From: UBA10649 sp963755335
Lineage (GTDB): Bacteria > Actinomycetota > Actinomycetes > S36-B12
Length of the DNA stretch: 64,000 nucleotides
Direction: 5' to 3'
NCBI GenBank assembly: GCA_963755335.1
Contig: CAVWJW010000008.1
Span: 620,001 to 684,000, forward strand
A program made the position numbers and the translations under genes. A model generated the notes under the pieces. That model saw only the letters and a list, made by a program, of their open reading frames with translations. It made no database searches and was not told where the DNA came from. Shown here in pieces: positions 36,354 to 49,244 of the stretch. Each line of letters begins with the position of its first letter. Position 1 is the first letter of the stretch.

Positions 36354-39300
36354 ATGGACGACGACGCGGTGGAGCCTGCCGACGGCTCCCGTCCCGTCGA
36401 TCCCGTCCCGGATTCAGCGCCCGATTTCCTCGATGGCCAGCTCGACGACTGGAACCTCGACGCTCCCGACGTGACACCCGCCGATCGCCCGTACGACTTC
36501 GGCGACGACCAGCCCAGCGACGTCCGCACGACCGAGTGGTTCAGCCTCGAGGACGACATGCCCGAGGAGGAGCCGGCGCCCGCACTCCCGCGCCGGAACC
36601 ACCACGTCACGGCCGTGATGGTCAGCCACGACGGCCGCGTGTGGCTGCCGGCCGTCCTCACCACCATGGCGGCGCAGACGCGTCCGCTCGATGCCGCCAT
36701 CGCCGTCGACACCGGCTCGACCGACGGCAGCCAGGAACTCCTGGCGGAGTCCTTCGGTCTCGAACGGGTCCTCGTCGTGGACCGCACGACCGGCTTCGGC
36801 GAGGCGGTGCGCGCGGGCCTGGCGGCGCTCCAGCCTCCCGTGCACGAGCCCTTCCAGCCCGAGTTCGTCGAATGGGTGTGGCTGCTCCACGACGACAGTG
36901 CACCCGACCTGCGCTGCCTCGAGCGGCTCCTGGGCACCGCCGACGACAATCCGAGCGCGGCGGTGCTCGGTCCGAAGATCCTCGGCTGGCATGACCGCCG
37001 GCTCCTGCTCGAGGCCGGCGTCACGGTCACGGGCTCGGGACGTCGGGTCACCAACCTCGACAAGCGCGAGCACGACCAGGGACAGAAGGACGGCGTCCGA
37101 GACGTCCTCGCGGTCAGTTCCGCCGGAATGCTCGTGCGCCGCGACGTGTGGGACCGGCTCGACGGGTTCGACCCCGCCCTGCCCCTGTTCCGCGACGACA
37201 TGGACTTCTGCTGGCGGGCGCATCGCGCCGGCGAGCGCGTCCTCGTCGCCACCGATGCGGTCATCCACCACCGTGAGGCGTCCGCGCACGGGCGCCGCGC
37301 CGACGACCTGGCTCCCCGCCCGCACCGCGCCGACCGCGAGGCGGCCGTCCACGTCCTCCTGGCGCAGGCGTCCCCCGTGGTGGGGCCGTTCGTCGCCCTG
37401 CGACTGCTCATCGATGCCCTGGTGCGCGCCGCCGTGTACCTGCTGGGCAAGGACGTCGCCGCCGCCCGCGACGAGGTGGGCGCCGTCCTGTCGGTCGCCC
37501 TCCACCCGTCACGACTGCGGGCCAGTCGTGCTCGCATCATTCGCACGGCCACCGAGCCGGCCAGCGTGGTACGCCCGCTGCGGGCCAGCACCGCCCAGCA
37601 GGTCGGGCACGTCCTCGAGGCTGTCGGTGGCGTGCTCACGACCAGCGGCGGCGCCGAGACCACGGGTTCGGTCAGCGCTCTGGAGAGCGGGCCGGTGGGC
37701 GACGACGCCGACTTCATGGACGACGGATCGGCAGGATTCCTACGGCGGGTGATCCTGCGGCCCAGCGTCCTCATGGTCCTGGCGCTGGTGGCCATTGCCG
37801 TCATCGGCACGCGGGGACTGTGGCTCGGCGACGGCGTGCTGCAAGGCGGTGCACTGCTGCCCGCTCCGCCTGGCGCCGGCGACCTCTCGGAGACCTACCG
37901 TCAGGCGTGGCACGACGTCGGTCCCGGCTCCACCGTGCCGGCACCGCCCTACCTCATGGTCATCGCCGGAGTCGCGTTCTTCCTCCTCGGGAAGGCCCCC
38001 TTCGCCGTCACGGCGCTGCTCCTGCTCGGCATCCCGATCGCGGGCTGGAGCGCCTTCTACGCACTGCGCGGACTGGTCGCGAGCACGTGGTTCCGCGTGT
38101 GGGCCGGAGCGGCCTACGCCCTGCTCCCGGCCATGACCGGCGCAACCGCCTCGGGACGCATCGGCACGACGATGGTGGCGATCATCCTGCCGTTCGTCAT
38201 CCGATCGCTGGTGCGGATCTGGCAGTCGCAGGGCACGGTGCGACGATCCGCCGGCACGGCCCTTCTTGTCGCGGTCGTGCTGGCCGTCGCCCCGTCGCTG
38301 TGGCTGGTGCTGATCGTGGCGGCCCTCATCGCGATCACCCTCCGGTGGCGCATCGGTGGTGGCCTCGACCGCAATGTCGTCTCCCGCCTCGCCATCGCGC
38401 TGCTCGTCCCCGTGGTCGTCCTGCTGCCGTGGACGCTGTACCTCTTCACGCATCCGGTCCTGCTGCTCCTCGAGCCGGGCATCAACAGCCCGACGATCAC
38501 CGATCCGGGCATCAAGCCGTGGGACGTCCTCCTGCTTCATCCGGGCGGCCCGGGCATGCTGCCGCTGTGGGTCACGTTCGGCGTCGTCCTCGCCGGCTTC
38601 ATGGCCTTCCTTCGACGTGACCGCCTGGTCGTCATCCTCCCGCTCGGGCATCCTGGGCGGCCTCGCACTGCTCATGGGCATGGCGCAGACGATGATCCTG
38701 GTCACGCCGCCGAGTTCGACCATCTCCCTGCGGCCGTGGCCGGGTCAGGCGACGCTGCTCCTCGGCCTCGCCATGATCACGGCGGCCGTCGTGGCCGTCG
38801 ACGGACTCCAGGCCCGACTGGCGGGTTCGAGCTTCACCCTCGGCCAGCCTCTGGCCGCGGTCGTCGGGGTTCTTGCGCTGCTCGCTCCTGTCCTCACGGC
38901 CGGCTTCTACGCGGTCGGGCTCGACCAGGACGTCCGGAAGGCGCCGGTGTCGCAGGTTCCCGCGTTCGTCGCTGCCGACTCCGAGAGCGCCCAGGCGCCG
39001 CGAACGCTGGTGATCGACGACGATGCCGCGGGCCGCGTGCGGTACTCCCTGCTGACCGGCCCCGGCCCGCAGCTGGGTGACGCCGAGACCAGTCCCGCCC
39101 AGGACGTATGGGCCCAGTTCGACCCCTACGTGGCAGCGATGGCCTCGGGCCGCGGCGGCGACGAGATGGCCGCCCTCGCCGGATACGGCGTCCGCTACGT
39201 CGTGTTGTCGCCGGGCAGCTCGCGCGAGCTCATCCCGACACTCGACGGCGAGCCGGGCCTGCGCCGGCTGTCCAGCTCGCAGGGCGAGGTGCTCTGGCGG

Positions 39301-39828
39301 GTCGCCGGCACGACCTCACGGGCGCGCGTCGTCGACGGCGACAAGCAGACTCCTATCGGCCTTGCACCGGACGGCACCGTCACCACTGACCCGTACATCG
39401 CCCAGGCGATGCCGGACGGCAAGGGCCAACGCGTCCTCGTCGCGGGTGCGACAGTGGACGGCGGCTGGAGCGCGTTCTCGACCGATGCGCAGGGCAACCG
39501 GCAGGATCTCGCCGCAGTTGCCGGCCCCGGCGTGATGACGTGGTCGCAGGGCTTCACACTGCCGGGCGGCACGCCGAAGGTCACCGTCAGCTTCGACGGC
39601 CGGACCCGATCGCTGTGGATGTGGTTCGAACTCATCGTGGTGCTCGTCCTGGTCGTCCTCGCCCTGCCGGAGCGTCGTCGACTCGACCCCGACCCCGACA
39701 TCGACAGTGACCTCGAACCCGATCTCGACGTCGACATCGCCGTCGAAGATCCCCTGCTGACGGTCGAGCGCACTGAACCGATTGACACTCCCGAACCACG
39801 CGTCCCGTCGAGCTCGGGGGAGGCGTGA
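36354..39828 (+). CDS. Large membrane glycosyltransferase, GT2 plus multi-TM region (frameshifted near 38646)
   Basis: About 1157 residues once an extra G near 38646 (ctc-g-ggc) is ignored. An acidic N-terminal leader (1-80) is followed by a GT2 domain: VTAVMVSHDGRVWLPAVL, AVDTGSTDGSQELL, WLLHDDSAPD and PLFRDDMDFCWRAHRAG. From about residue 460 on there are ten or more hydrophobic helices, then an extracytoplasmic part (about 850-1080), a final helix (MWFELIVVLVLVVLAL) and an acidic tail. GTG 36351 is an alternative start. It overlaps the DUF5719 gene by 1-4 bp; the pair between whiB2 and the DUF3499 gene recurs in several actinobacteria. Role in cell-surface glycan synthesis is inferred. Confidence 0.82.
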
Positions 39829-41456
39829 TGGCCCGCAAGATCCGCCTGGAGAAGCGCGCAGTCCTGAACGACGCGGCTGGACCCAGCGAGACGGTGGAGA
39901 GCACGCCGGAAGCTGAGTCGGCTGAGGGATCGCCCCGGCGTCGCCGCGTGCCTCGAGCACCAGCGGTGTCCGGCGCCGCGCTGGCCGGTGGCCGGGTGTT
40001 CGGCATCGTGCTGGTCGTCGCCGTGGTGGTCACCCTTCTGGCTACGTTGCTGCAGCGCCCGACGCCCGCCGTCACGGAGGGCGCCACCGCCGTCGAGCCG
40101 ATCGGCTCGTCCGTGCTGCTGTGCCCTGAGCCGGGAGCGGGCACCGACCTGGGTGTCCGGGTCACCGCAGCGGTCATCCCCGGGCAGCCGGGTCAGGACG
40201 CCGACCGCGGGTCGGCCGGCCTCGAGACCCTGCCGGGCAAGAACTCCGCGTCGTCGAAGATCACCACGCCGGGCGGCCAGGCCCAGATCGAGGCGTTCAA
40301 CCAGACGCTGCCGCCCATCCGCGCCTTCGGCGAGGGTTCGCTGGCGCCCGGCCTCGTCGCCGACCAGTGGGGTCGTGACCCGGGCGGCAAGGGTCGCGGC
40401 CTCGCGAGTACCGCGTGCGCACCGGCAGCGTCGGAGTTCTGGTTCGTCGGTGGCGGTGCCATCGCGGGTCGCACGACCCGCATCGTCCTGGTCAACCCTG
40501 ACGACACCGTCGGCGGTCGTCGACGTCATCGTGCACGGCCCGGACGGCATCATCGACGCCCCCGCCGGACGCGGCCTGGTGGTGAAGGGCCAGGACCGAC
40601 TGGTCGTCCGCCTCGACGTCCTGGCTCCCGGTGTCGCGGCGACGGCGACGCAGGTCATCGTCCGCACGGGGCGCGTCGGAGCAGCAGTCGACGACGAGCA
40701 GCAGGCTGGCCTGGCCACCGTGGGCACGGACTGGATCCCGCCGGCCGCCGAGCCACTGCAAGAAGGTGTACGTGCCGGGCATCGTGGGCGGTGACGGCGC
40801 GCGGGTGCTGTCGGTCATGGCTCCGGGCGCGAACGACGCCATCGTCAAGGTGCGCGTCCTCTCGCCCGACGGCACGTTCGCCCCGGCCGACCGCTCCACC
40901 TTGGAAGTGCCCGCCGATGCGGTCGTCACGCTCGACATGTCGCCCGTTCTCGACAAGCAGCCCTCGACCCTCGAACTGACCTCGGACGTTCCGATCGTCG
41001 CCGGAATGCGCATGTTCTTCGGCGGCAAGAACGTCCAGGACGAGACGGCGTACACGGCGGGATCGGAGCCGTTCAACGGACCTGCGGCCGTCAGCGGCCT
41101 GCCCGTGCGCACGAATACCGACGTCCGAGTGTCGATCACCGCGCCCGACACGGCAGCCGCGGTGGACATCACCCTGCTGCCGTACCGAGGTGGCAAGGAC
41201 GCGGCCCAGCCGACCTCTCCGCGCCGCGTCAAGATCGGCGCCGGCAAGGTGAAGTACGTCAAGCTGAATCCGCCGGCCGGCATCGCCTGGTACACCGCGG
41301 TCGTCACTCCGGTCGAGGGATCCGGTCCCGTGCTGGTCGCCCACCGCGTGCGCGAGTCAGTCGCGGTTCGGCGATCTCGTGACGGGCTATCCGTGGCGCC
41401 CGCTGCGCACGCAGGTCGTCGTGCCGACGGCCAGTCCAGGATCCGGCAGTCGCTAA
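39828..41456 (+). CDS. DUF5719-type secreted/membrane-anchored protein (three frameshifts)
   Basis: About 541 residues after ignoring extra bases near 40512, 40759 and 41366. ATG 39828 follows GGGGGAGG; GTG 39825 would overlap the previous stop. One transmembrane helix (about 55-78) precedes an extracytoplasmic beta-rich region: FWFVGGGAIAGRTTRIVLVN, VVDVIVHGPDG, TLELTSDVPIVAGMRMFFGG, LVTGYPWRPLRTQVVV. This is the usual partner of the upstream membrane glycosyltransferase in actinobacteria; function unknown. Confidence 0.75.
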
Positions 41457-41516
41457 CAACTGATCCATCGGCGCGCCGTCGATCCCGCTCGGGCGCGCCG
41501 GACTACCGTGCGAGTC

Positions 41517-41921
41517 GTGAGTCGCCGCCGTTGTTCCAAGCCTTCGTGCAACGGGGCAGCCGTTTCCACGCTGACGTACGTCTACGCGGACTCGACGGCG
41601 GTCCTCGGCCCGCTGGCCACCTATGCCGAGCCGCACTGCTATGACCTGTGCCACATGCACAGTGAGCGGCTGACGGCGCCCAAGGGCTGGGAGATCGTGC
41701 GGATCACGCCGGACCCCGACGCCCTGAAGCCGACAGGCGACGATCTCGAGGCACTCGCCAATGCGGTGCGCGAGGCCGCCCGGCCTCGGTACGAGCCCGG
41801 CGTCCCGCTCGCCTCCGAGCTCCCGTCCGGCTCGGTCGAGGTCGCCCGCAAGGGCCACCTGCGCATGCTGGCCTCCGTTGACGACGTCCAGCCCGACCTG
41901 TTCACCGGCTTCGACGAATAG
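41517..41921 (+). CDS. DUF3499 protein (Rv3259-like)
   Basis: A 134-residue protein with two cysteine pairs, CSKPSC near the start and CYDLCHMHSERL about residue 45. These suggest a small zinc site. AVSTLTYVYADSTAVLGPL is the most conserved stretch. GTG 41517 is used; GTG 41508 is an alternative. It is conserved next to whiB2 and manB in actinobacteria. No function is known. Confidence 0.85.
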   Translation: MSRRRCSKPSCNGAAVSTLTYVYADSTAVLGPLATYAEPHCYDLCHMHSERLTAPKGWEIVRITPDPDALKPTGDDLEALANAVREAARPRYEPGVPLASELPSGSVEVARKGHLRMLASVDDVQPDLFTGFDE

Positions 41922-41928
41922 CGGCTCC

Positions 41929-41986
41929 CGATCTTGAGGTTGTGGGGGCTGCGCGCTGCGCGCCAGCCCCCACAACCTCAAGATCG
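41929..41986 (+). terminator. Terminator-like inverted repeat, 22-bp perfect stem
   Basis: Arms 41929-41950 and 41965-41986 are perfect reverse complements (core TTGAGGTTGTGGGGGCT); the loop GCGCGCTGCGCGCC can pair further. It lies 8 bp after the DUF3499 stop and about 90 bp before manB. No T-run. Confidence 0.65.
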
Positions 41987-42075
41987 CGGCAGAAACTCAC
42001 GGCTGGCGCACGATCGCCGGAGTCCTCGGCTCCCACTGGTCCACCCGCTCCGCGTTCGCGGATAGCCTTCGTTGC

Positions 42076-43472
42076 GTGAGAGACCTCGACGCGATCATCA
42101 AGGCCTACGACGTCCGTGGCATCTACCCCGACCAGCTCGACGAGGGGCTCGCGCATGACGTGGGTGCCGCCTTCGTCCGCGTGCTGGGCATCGCCACGCG
42201 CGACGGCGGCCCGGGAACCGTCGTCATCGCCCACGACATGCGACCGTCCGGCCCCGACCTCGTGGCATCCTTCGCCGACGGCGTGCGCGAGCAGGGCTGC
42301 GACGTCATCCTCATCGGCCTCGCGAGCACCGACGGCCTGTACTTCGCCTCCGGTCACCTCGGCCTGCCGGGCGCCATGTTCACGGCCAGCCACAATCCCG
42401 CCCAGTACAACGGCATCAAGCTGTGCCGCGCCGGGGCTGCGCCGGTCGGCCAGGACAGTGGCCTGCGCGACATCCGCACGATGATCGATGCCGGCATCCC
42501 GTCCTTCGACGGTCCGATGGGCACGGTCAGCGAGCAGGACATGCTCGTCGAGTACGCGACCTTCCTGCGCGAGCTCGTCGACGTCTCCGGTTCGCGGCGG
42601 CTGCGCGTGGTCGTCGACGCCGGCAACGGCATGGGCGGCTTCACCGTGCCCGCCGTACTGGGCGACGAGGCGGGACTGCCGGCGCTCCCGCTCGACATCG
42701 ACGCCATGTACTTCGAGCTCGACGGCAGCTTCCCCAACCACGAGGCGAACCCCATCGACGCCGAGAACATGCGCGACCTTCAGGCGCGGGTGCGCGAGCT
42801 CGGGGCCGATCTCGGACTCGCCTTCGACGGCGATGCCGACCGCTGCTTCGTCGTCGACGAGCGTGGCGAGATCGTCAGCCCCTCGACGCTCACCGCGCTC
42901 ATCGCCGCGCGCGAGCTCGCCAAGCACCCCGGCTCGACCGTGATCCACAACCTCATCACCTCGCGCGCCGTGCCGGAGGTCATCGCCGAGAACGGCGGCG
43001 TCGCCGTCAGGACCCGGGTGGGCCACTCGTTCATCAAGGCGACCATGGCGGAGACCGGTGCGGTCTTCGGCGGCGAGCACTCGGGCCACTTCTACTTCCG
43101 CGACTTCTGGCGCGCCGACTCCGGCATGCTCGCCGCCCTGCACACGCTGGCCGCCCTCGGCGAGACCGCGGACGGGCACCACGCTGTCGAGCCTCCTGGC
43201 GCCGTACGACCGGTACGCGGCGAGCGGCGAGATCAACACCGAGGTGGCCGACCAGGCCGCGGCGACGGCGCGCATCAAGGAGGCCTTCGCCGTCACGAGT
43301 CGACGAGATCGACACCATGGACGGCCTGACGATGAGCGCCGACACGTGGTGGTTCAACGTCCGGCCGAGCAACACCGAGCCGTTGCTGCGCCTGAACGTG
43401 GAGGCGGCCGACGAGGCTCAGATGGCGGCCCTGCGCGACGAGGTGCTGGGCATCATGCGAGCGGGGGTCTGA
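42076..43472 (+). CDS. manB: Phosphomannomutase / phosphoglucomutase (two frameshifts)
   Basis: Interconverts mannose-6-P and mannose-1-P (or the glucose analogues). Extra bases near 43180 (cac-c-acg) and 43298 (acg-a-gtc) are ignored, giving 464 residues, the normal length. Active phosphoserine loop TASHNP (about residue 105), metal loop FDGDADRC, sugar-binding GGEHSGHFYF and C-terminal phosphate site RPSNTEPLLRLNVEA are all present. The start is GTG 42076. Followed within 5 bp by the Trm112-like gene and then manA. Confidence 0.93.
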
Positions 43473-43477
43473 GGGTC

Positions 43478-43711
43478 ATGTCCACTCCAGCCGGTTCGGC
43501 GCCCCTGGGCGTGTCCCGTGAGCTCTGGGACGTCCTGGCGTGCCCGTGCCCGCAGCACGCTCCCGTCCGTCCTGACGAGGCAGCCGGCACCGCCGTGTGC
43601 ACCCGCTGCCAGACGACCTTCGATGTGCGCGACGGCATCCCGGTGATGCTCCTCGACGAGGCGCACCCCGGACCCCAAGGGATCGGCGCCGACCTCACCG
43701 CGGAAGCCTGA
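43478..43711 (+). CDS. Trm112-family small zinc-ribbon protein
   Basis: A 77-residue protein from ATG 43478, five bases after the manB stop. CPCP and CTRC supply the four-cysteine zinc ribbon; FDVRDGIPVMLLDEA is the family C-terminal signature. Rv3258c lies in the equivalent place in mycobacteria, but I do not know its relation to this gene. Trm112 proteins stabilise methyltransferases elsewhere; the partner here is unknown. Confidence 0.82.
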   Translation: MSTPAGSAPLGVSRELWDVLACPCPQHAPVRPDEAAGTAVCTRCQTTFDVRDGIPVMLLDEAHPGPQGIGADLTAEA

Positions 43712-43715
43712 CCCG

Positions 43716-44798
43716 ATGCTCATCGTCCGCGGCGCGGTCAAGGACTACGACTGGGGAATCGTCGACGGGCTCGAGGCGTGGACCGGCGCGGCGACCGGCG
43801 AGCCGCAGGCCGAGCTGTGGTTCGGCGTGCATCCCGGCGGTCCGTCGCCCGTGGTCGACACCAGCGGCCGCCCCACGGGCGGGCACCTCGCTGATCACTT
43901 CGACATCGAGGCCATCCCGCTCCTGGTGAAGATCCTCGCCGCAGCTCGACCGCTGTCGGTCCAGGTCCACCCCGAGAAGTCCGCGGCGGCCGCAGGCTGG
44001 CTGGAGCAGCAGGCCGACCCGTCGGTGGCCGTGCTGAGCGATCCGTTCGAGAAGACGGAGATGCTGGTCGCCCTCGGGCCGTTCGAGGCCTTCGCGGGGT
44101 GGAGGGACCGGCGTCAGGCGGCGGCCATCCTGAGCAGCATCCCCGGGACGGACGGGGCGGTCGCCGCGCTGCGCGCCGGTGACGTGGCAACGGCGATCCG
44201 CCTGCTGCGCGGATGCTCCGACGCCGGCAGCATCGCCCTGCTGGCCGACGCGGCTCGCGCCGCCGGGCTGTCCGAGGCAGAGATCGCTGCCTACGACACC
44301 GTGGCGCAGATGTACCCCGACGACGCGGGCGCTCTCATCGCTCCGATGCTCGCGTACCTCAACCTCAGCGCCGGGCAGGCCGTCTACCTGCCCGCGGGCG
44401 TCCCGCACAGCTACATCCGCGGGACCGGCGTCGAAGTGATGACCTCGTCCGACAACGTCCTTCGGCTCGGCCTGACCACGAAGGCCGTCTTCGTCGACCA
44501 GGCCATCGCCGCATTGAGCATGGATCTTGCGCCGCAGTTCATGAACACCGAGCACGGCGACCTCATCTGGCCGGTCAACTCGCCCTTCGTCCTGCGCATG
44601 CTCGACACGGGTCGCGAGCGGCTGCCCTCCGGCGCCTACCGCATCGTGCTGGTGATCGAGGGCTCGGCGCGCGTCGTCTCCGACCTGGCGGACACCGTCG
44701 TGCGCCCGGGGATCGCGGCCGTCCTGTCGTCCGATGACCCTGATGCCTACGTCGAGGCGCAGGGCCTCGTCGCGATCGTCCAGTCCACCGAACGCTGA
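43716..44798 (+). CDS. manA: Mannose-6-phosphate isomerase, class I
   Basis: A 360-residue zinc-dependent isomerase of fructose-6-P and mannose-6-P. N-terminal KDYDWGIVDG, zinc-site QVHPEKSAAAAGW, then KTEMLVALGPFEAFAG, and YLPAGVPHSYIRGTGVEVM containing the type I signature. It starts four bases after the Trm112-like gene. Together with manB and the guanylyltransferase at 29.9 kb it completes the route to GDP-mannose. Confidence 0.94.
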   Translation: MLIVRGAVKDYDWGIVDGLEAWTGAATGEPQAELWFGVHPGGPSPVVDTSGRPTGGHLADHFDIEAIPLLVKILAAARPLSVQVHPEKSAAAAGWLEQQADPSVAVLSDPFEKTEMLVALGPFEAFAGWRDRRQAAAILSSIPGTDGAVAALRAGDVATAIRLLRGCSDAGSIALLADAARAAGLSEAEIAAYDTVAQMYPDDAGALIAPMLAYLNLSAGQAVYLPAGVPHSYIRGTGVEVMTSSDNVLRLGLTTKAVFVDQAIAALSMDLAPQFMNTEHGDLIWPVNSPFVLRMLDTGRERLPSGAYRIVLVIEGSARVVSDLADTVVRPGIAAVLSSDDPDAYVEAQGLVAIVQSTER

Positions 44799-44808
44799 TA
44801 GGGGTCAC

Positions 44809-45729
44809 GTGAGCACCGAGGGCGGGATGAAGGCCGTCGTGGCCGCACTGCTGGCCAATGTCGGCATCGCCATCAGCAAGTTCATCGCCTTCGCCTTCAC
44901 CGGGTCATCGTCGATGCTGTCCGAGGCGATCCACTCGCTCGCGGACTCCGGCAACCAGGTCCTGCTGCTGATCGGCAACAAGCGCTCGACGAAGCCTGCC
45001 GACGAGTCGCACCCGTTCGGCTACGGCCGCCGCCGCTTCGTGTACGGATTCGTCGTCGCCATCGTGCTGTTCCTCGTGGGTGGCCTGTTCTCGCTGTACG
45101 AGGGCGTGCACAAGTGGCAGCATCCTGAGCCGCTCAACGACTGGTGGATCGCGGTCCTCGTGCTCCTGGTGGCGATCGGGCTCGAGGGCTTCTCGTTCCG
45201 CACGGCGCTGCGCGAGGCGAACCATGCGCGCGGCCGACGATCCATCCCGGCCTTCGTCAAGGCCGCCCGGCAGCCCGAGCTCCCCGTCATCCTGCTCGAG
45301 GACGCGGGCGCGCTCGTCGGCCTGGTCTTCGCCCTGGTCGGCGTCGGGCTCGCGGTGCTCACCGGCAACGGCCGCTTCGATGCACTCGGCGCCATGGCAG
45401 TCGGCACCCTGCTCGTCGTCATCGCGATCTTCCTCGCCATCGAGATGACGGCGATGCTCGTCGGCGAGGGCGCACTGCCGGAGGAGGTCGAGGCGATTCG
45501 TTCAGCCCTCGAGTCCAGCGACGGGGTGCGGCGCGTCATCCATCTGCGCACCCTCCATGTCGGCCCCGACGAGCTCCTCGTGGCGGCCAAGATCGCGATC
45601 GCGCACAACGACACCGGAGCCGAGATCGCCGCGGACATCGACGCGGCCGAGCGGGCGCTGCGCGCGGCAGTCCCGACGGCGCGCTACGTCTTCCTCGAGC
45701 CGGACCTGGATCGCAGCTCGCCGGAATAG
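44809..45729 (+). CDS. Cation diffusion facilitator (CDF) family transporter
   Basis: A 306-residue protein from GTG 44809, ten bases after manA. SSSMLSEAIHSLADSGNQVLLL has the HxxxD metal site in helix 2 and SHPFGYGRRRFVYGF is the conserved loop before helix 3. LLEDAGALVGLVFALVGVG provides the (E/H)xxxD of helix 5. A cytoplasmic C-terminal domain with VIHLRTLHVGPDELLVAAKI follows. Exports divalent cations such as zinc; the exact ion is unknown. Confidence 0.9.
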   Translation: MSTEGGMKAVVAALLANVGIAISKFIAFAFTGSSSMLSEAIHSLADSGNQVLLLIGNKRSTKPADESHPFGYGRRRFVYGFVVAIVLFLVGGLFSLYEGVHKWQHPEPLNDWWIAVLVLLVAIGLEGFSFRTALREANHARGRRSIPAFVKAARQPELPVILLEDAGALVGLVFALVGVGLAVLTGNGRFDALGAMAVGTLLVVIAIFLAIEMTAMLVGEGALPEEVEAIRSALESSDGVRRVIHLRTLHVGPDELLVAAKIAIAHNDTGAEIAADIDAAERALRAAVPTARYVFLEPDLDRSSPE

Positions 45730-45748
45730 GCGGTGCTGGTCAGCCGGC

Positions 45749-47435
45749 TCAGGCCGTCGTCGCGCCCGCTCCGGCGAACACCTCGCACCGGCTGCCGCCG
45801 GCCTTCTTAGCCAGGTAGAGGGCGGAATCGGCGTGCCGCAGCACCGTCTGCGGGTCGTCGCCCGCGTCAGCCAGCGCGATGCCGATGCTCACGCCCACTG
45901 ATGTCGGGTAGCCATCGACGAGCAGTGGCTCGGCAATCGCCTCTTGGATCTTCCGGGCGACCGCCTGAGCACCGTCGGGGCCGCTGACGGTGGGCAGCAC
46001 GATGACGAACTCGTCGCCACCGATCCGTGCGGCAAGGTCGTCTCCGCGCACGAGTCCGGACAGTCGCCGCGCCACCTCGACGATGATCTCGTCGCCCGCA
46101 GCATGGCCGAACGTGTCGTTGACTGCCTTCAGTCCGTCGAGGTCGGCGAACAGCACCGCGAGGTGGCTGCCGCCTCGCGGCGCATGCGCGAGGACCTTGC
46201 TCATCCGGGCAAGGAGCTCCCGGCGGTTGAGCATCTGGGTCAACGGATCGTGGGTGGCCATGAAGTGCAGGGCCTCCCGGGCCTCACGGGCCTCCGTCAC
46301 ATTGACGAACTGCGAGACGTAGGACTGGGGCACGCCGTTCTCGTCGCGCAGCAGGCCGATCGCATGCTGCACCCACACCATGGCCCCGTCACTGCGGATC
46401 AGCCGGACCTCGTGCGTGGCCGAGGTCGTCGTCCCGGACAGCAGCTCGTCGCGCATCCGCAGGTCGACGTCATCGTCGGTGGCATTGAGGATGTCGACCA
46501 TCCGGCGCCCGATGAGGTGCGCGGCGTCGAAGGTGAGCATGCGGCACAGCGCTGGGTTGACTTCGACGAAGCGACGGTCCAGGTCCATCAGGGCCATGCC
46601 GGTGGGTGCGGACTCCATCGCGAGGCGGAACCGGCTCTCGCTGCGTTCCATCGCCTGCCAGGCCTCGACCTCCGAGTGCACGTCGCGGCAGCTGCCGACG
46701 CGTCCCACGACGACGCCGTCCTCGTCCATGACCGGCCTTGCGGTGACCTCCAGCCAGCGGTGCCCGCCGTCCTTCCCCTGGTAGCGCGCCTCGAAGCTCA
46801 CCCGCTCGCCGGCGTTGACCTCCGAGCCGGCGCTGGCGACGCGGTGGAGGTCGTCCGCGTGGACGAGGTCGGTGATGCGCCGGCCCACCATCTCGTACTG
46901 CCGCCAGCCGAGCACGGCCTCCACGGACGGCGAGACCCACTCCAGGATCGCGTCGTTGTCGGTGCGCCACACGATGTCGGACGCGTTCTCGGCCAGCAGC
47001 CGGTAGCGCTCCTCGGAGGCGGCCAGCCCGGCCTCGGCCTTCACCTGGGCGGTCACGTCGCGCGCGGCGGCGTAGATCACCACGCTGCCGTCGTCCTGAA
47101 CCACCTTCCGGCTGCGGTGGTGCGTCCAGATGATGTGGCGGTCGCGACGGATCCAGCGTACGACGAACTCCTGCACGCTGCCGGGAGGTGCAGCGAACGC
47201 CTCCTGGACCCTCGGCCGGTCGCGGGGGTCCGTCGACTCGATGGCGATGGTCGGGATCGGCGTAGTGCTCCTCGTCGGTGTAGCCGCTCAGGTGCAGCAC
47301 CGAGGGGGAGATGTAGATGAACCGGGGCACGGGCTCCATCTGCAGGGCGTAGACGACGTCGCCCAGTCGCTCGGAGAACTCCGCGCCCACCTCGACGGCG
47401 AGCTCCGCCGCCCGGGCGGACTGGAAGTCCTTCAT
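45749..47435 (-). CDS. PAS-PAS-PAS-GGDEF diguanylate cyclase (one frameshift near 47252)
   Basis: About 561 residues from ATG 47435 (AGGGA upstream) when an extra base near 47252 (ccc-g-acc on the coding strand) is ignored. At least three PAS-type sensor segments are visible: about 10-130 (YISPSVLHLSGYTDEE), 140-265 (WVSPSVEAVLGWRQYEM) and 270-390 (GMALMDLDRRFVEVNPAL). The GGDEF domain follows with LFADLDGLKAVNDTFGHAAGD and intact GGDEF (about 472-476). No EAL domain and no membrane helix. It would make c-di-GMP in response to a cytosolic signal. Confidence 0.9.
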
Positions 47436-47680
47436 TCCCTGATCCCTGCGCTCTGGCCGCTGATCGGCACCCCGGTCTCCCCGTTCCCCCTCAAGCCCCA
47501 CCCGGCTCGGTGGCGTAATGGTACGGCCGGGCAGGCGCGGTTCGGCGGGACCGGCGTCTTCTGGCAGAATAGGCCCGCCGACGATGGTCCGGAGCCCTGG
47601 TCCCCGTCGCGGCCATGCCCCCTGGCGAACCATCGAAGCCTCGTGCCGTTCGCGCCACCTTTCGCTGCTAGGAGTCCTGC
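47436..47680. promoter_or_regulatory. Divergent intergenic region upstream of ahcY
   Basis: About 245 bp between the diguanylate cyclase and ahcY with no credible gene. It must carry the ahcY promoter and a leader, but I could not identify a convincing -35/-10 pair or riboswitch fold by eye. AGGAG ends 7 bases before the ahcY ATG. Confidence 0.4.
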
Positions 47681-49139
<1,459 letters not shown>

Positions 49140-49147
49140 GAACGCTC

Positions 49148-49213
49148 GGCGCCCCAAGGCGCCTAGGACAGGGTGGATACATGTCGGATGTATCCACCCT
49201 GTCTGTTTTGTTG
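49148..49213 (+). terminator. Rho-independent terminator of ahcY
   Basis: A short stem GGCGCC-CCAA-GGCGCC (49148-49163) is followed by a 16-bp perfect stem (49167-49182 with 49188-49203, loop GTCGG) and the T-rich run TGTTTTGTTG. This is the only hairpin in the window with a clear U-tract. Confidence 0.88.
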
Positions 49214-49244
49214 CGTTGCTTCACCTTTCGCGCCTGCGTACCGT

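Noticed and set aside
47436..47680. SAH/SAM riboswitch or a tRNA gene upstream of ahcY
   Set aside because: No recognisable conserved core or cloverleaf could be folded by eye; only ordinary GC-rich leader sequence.
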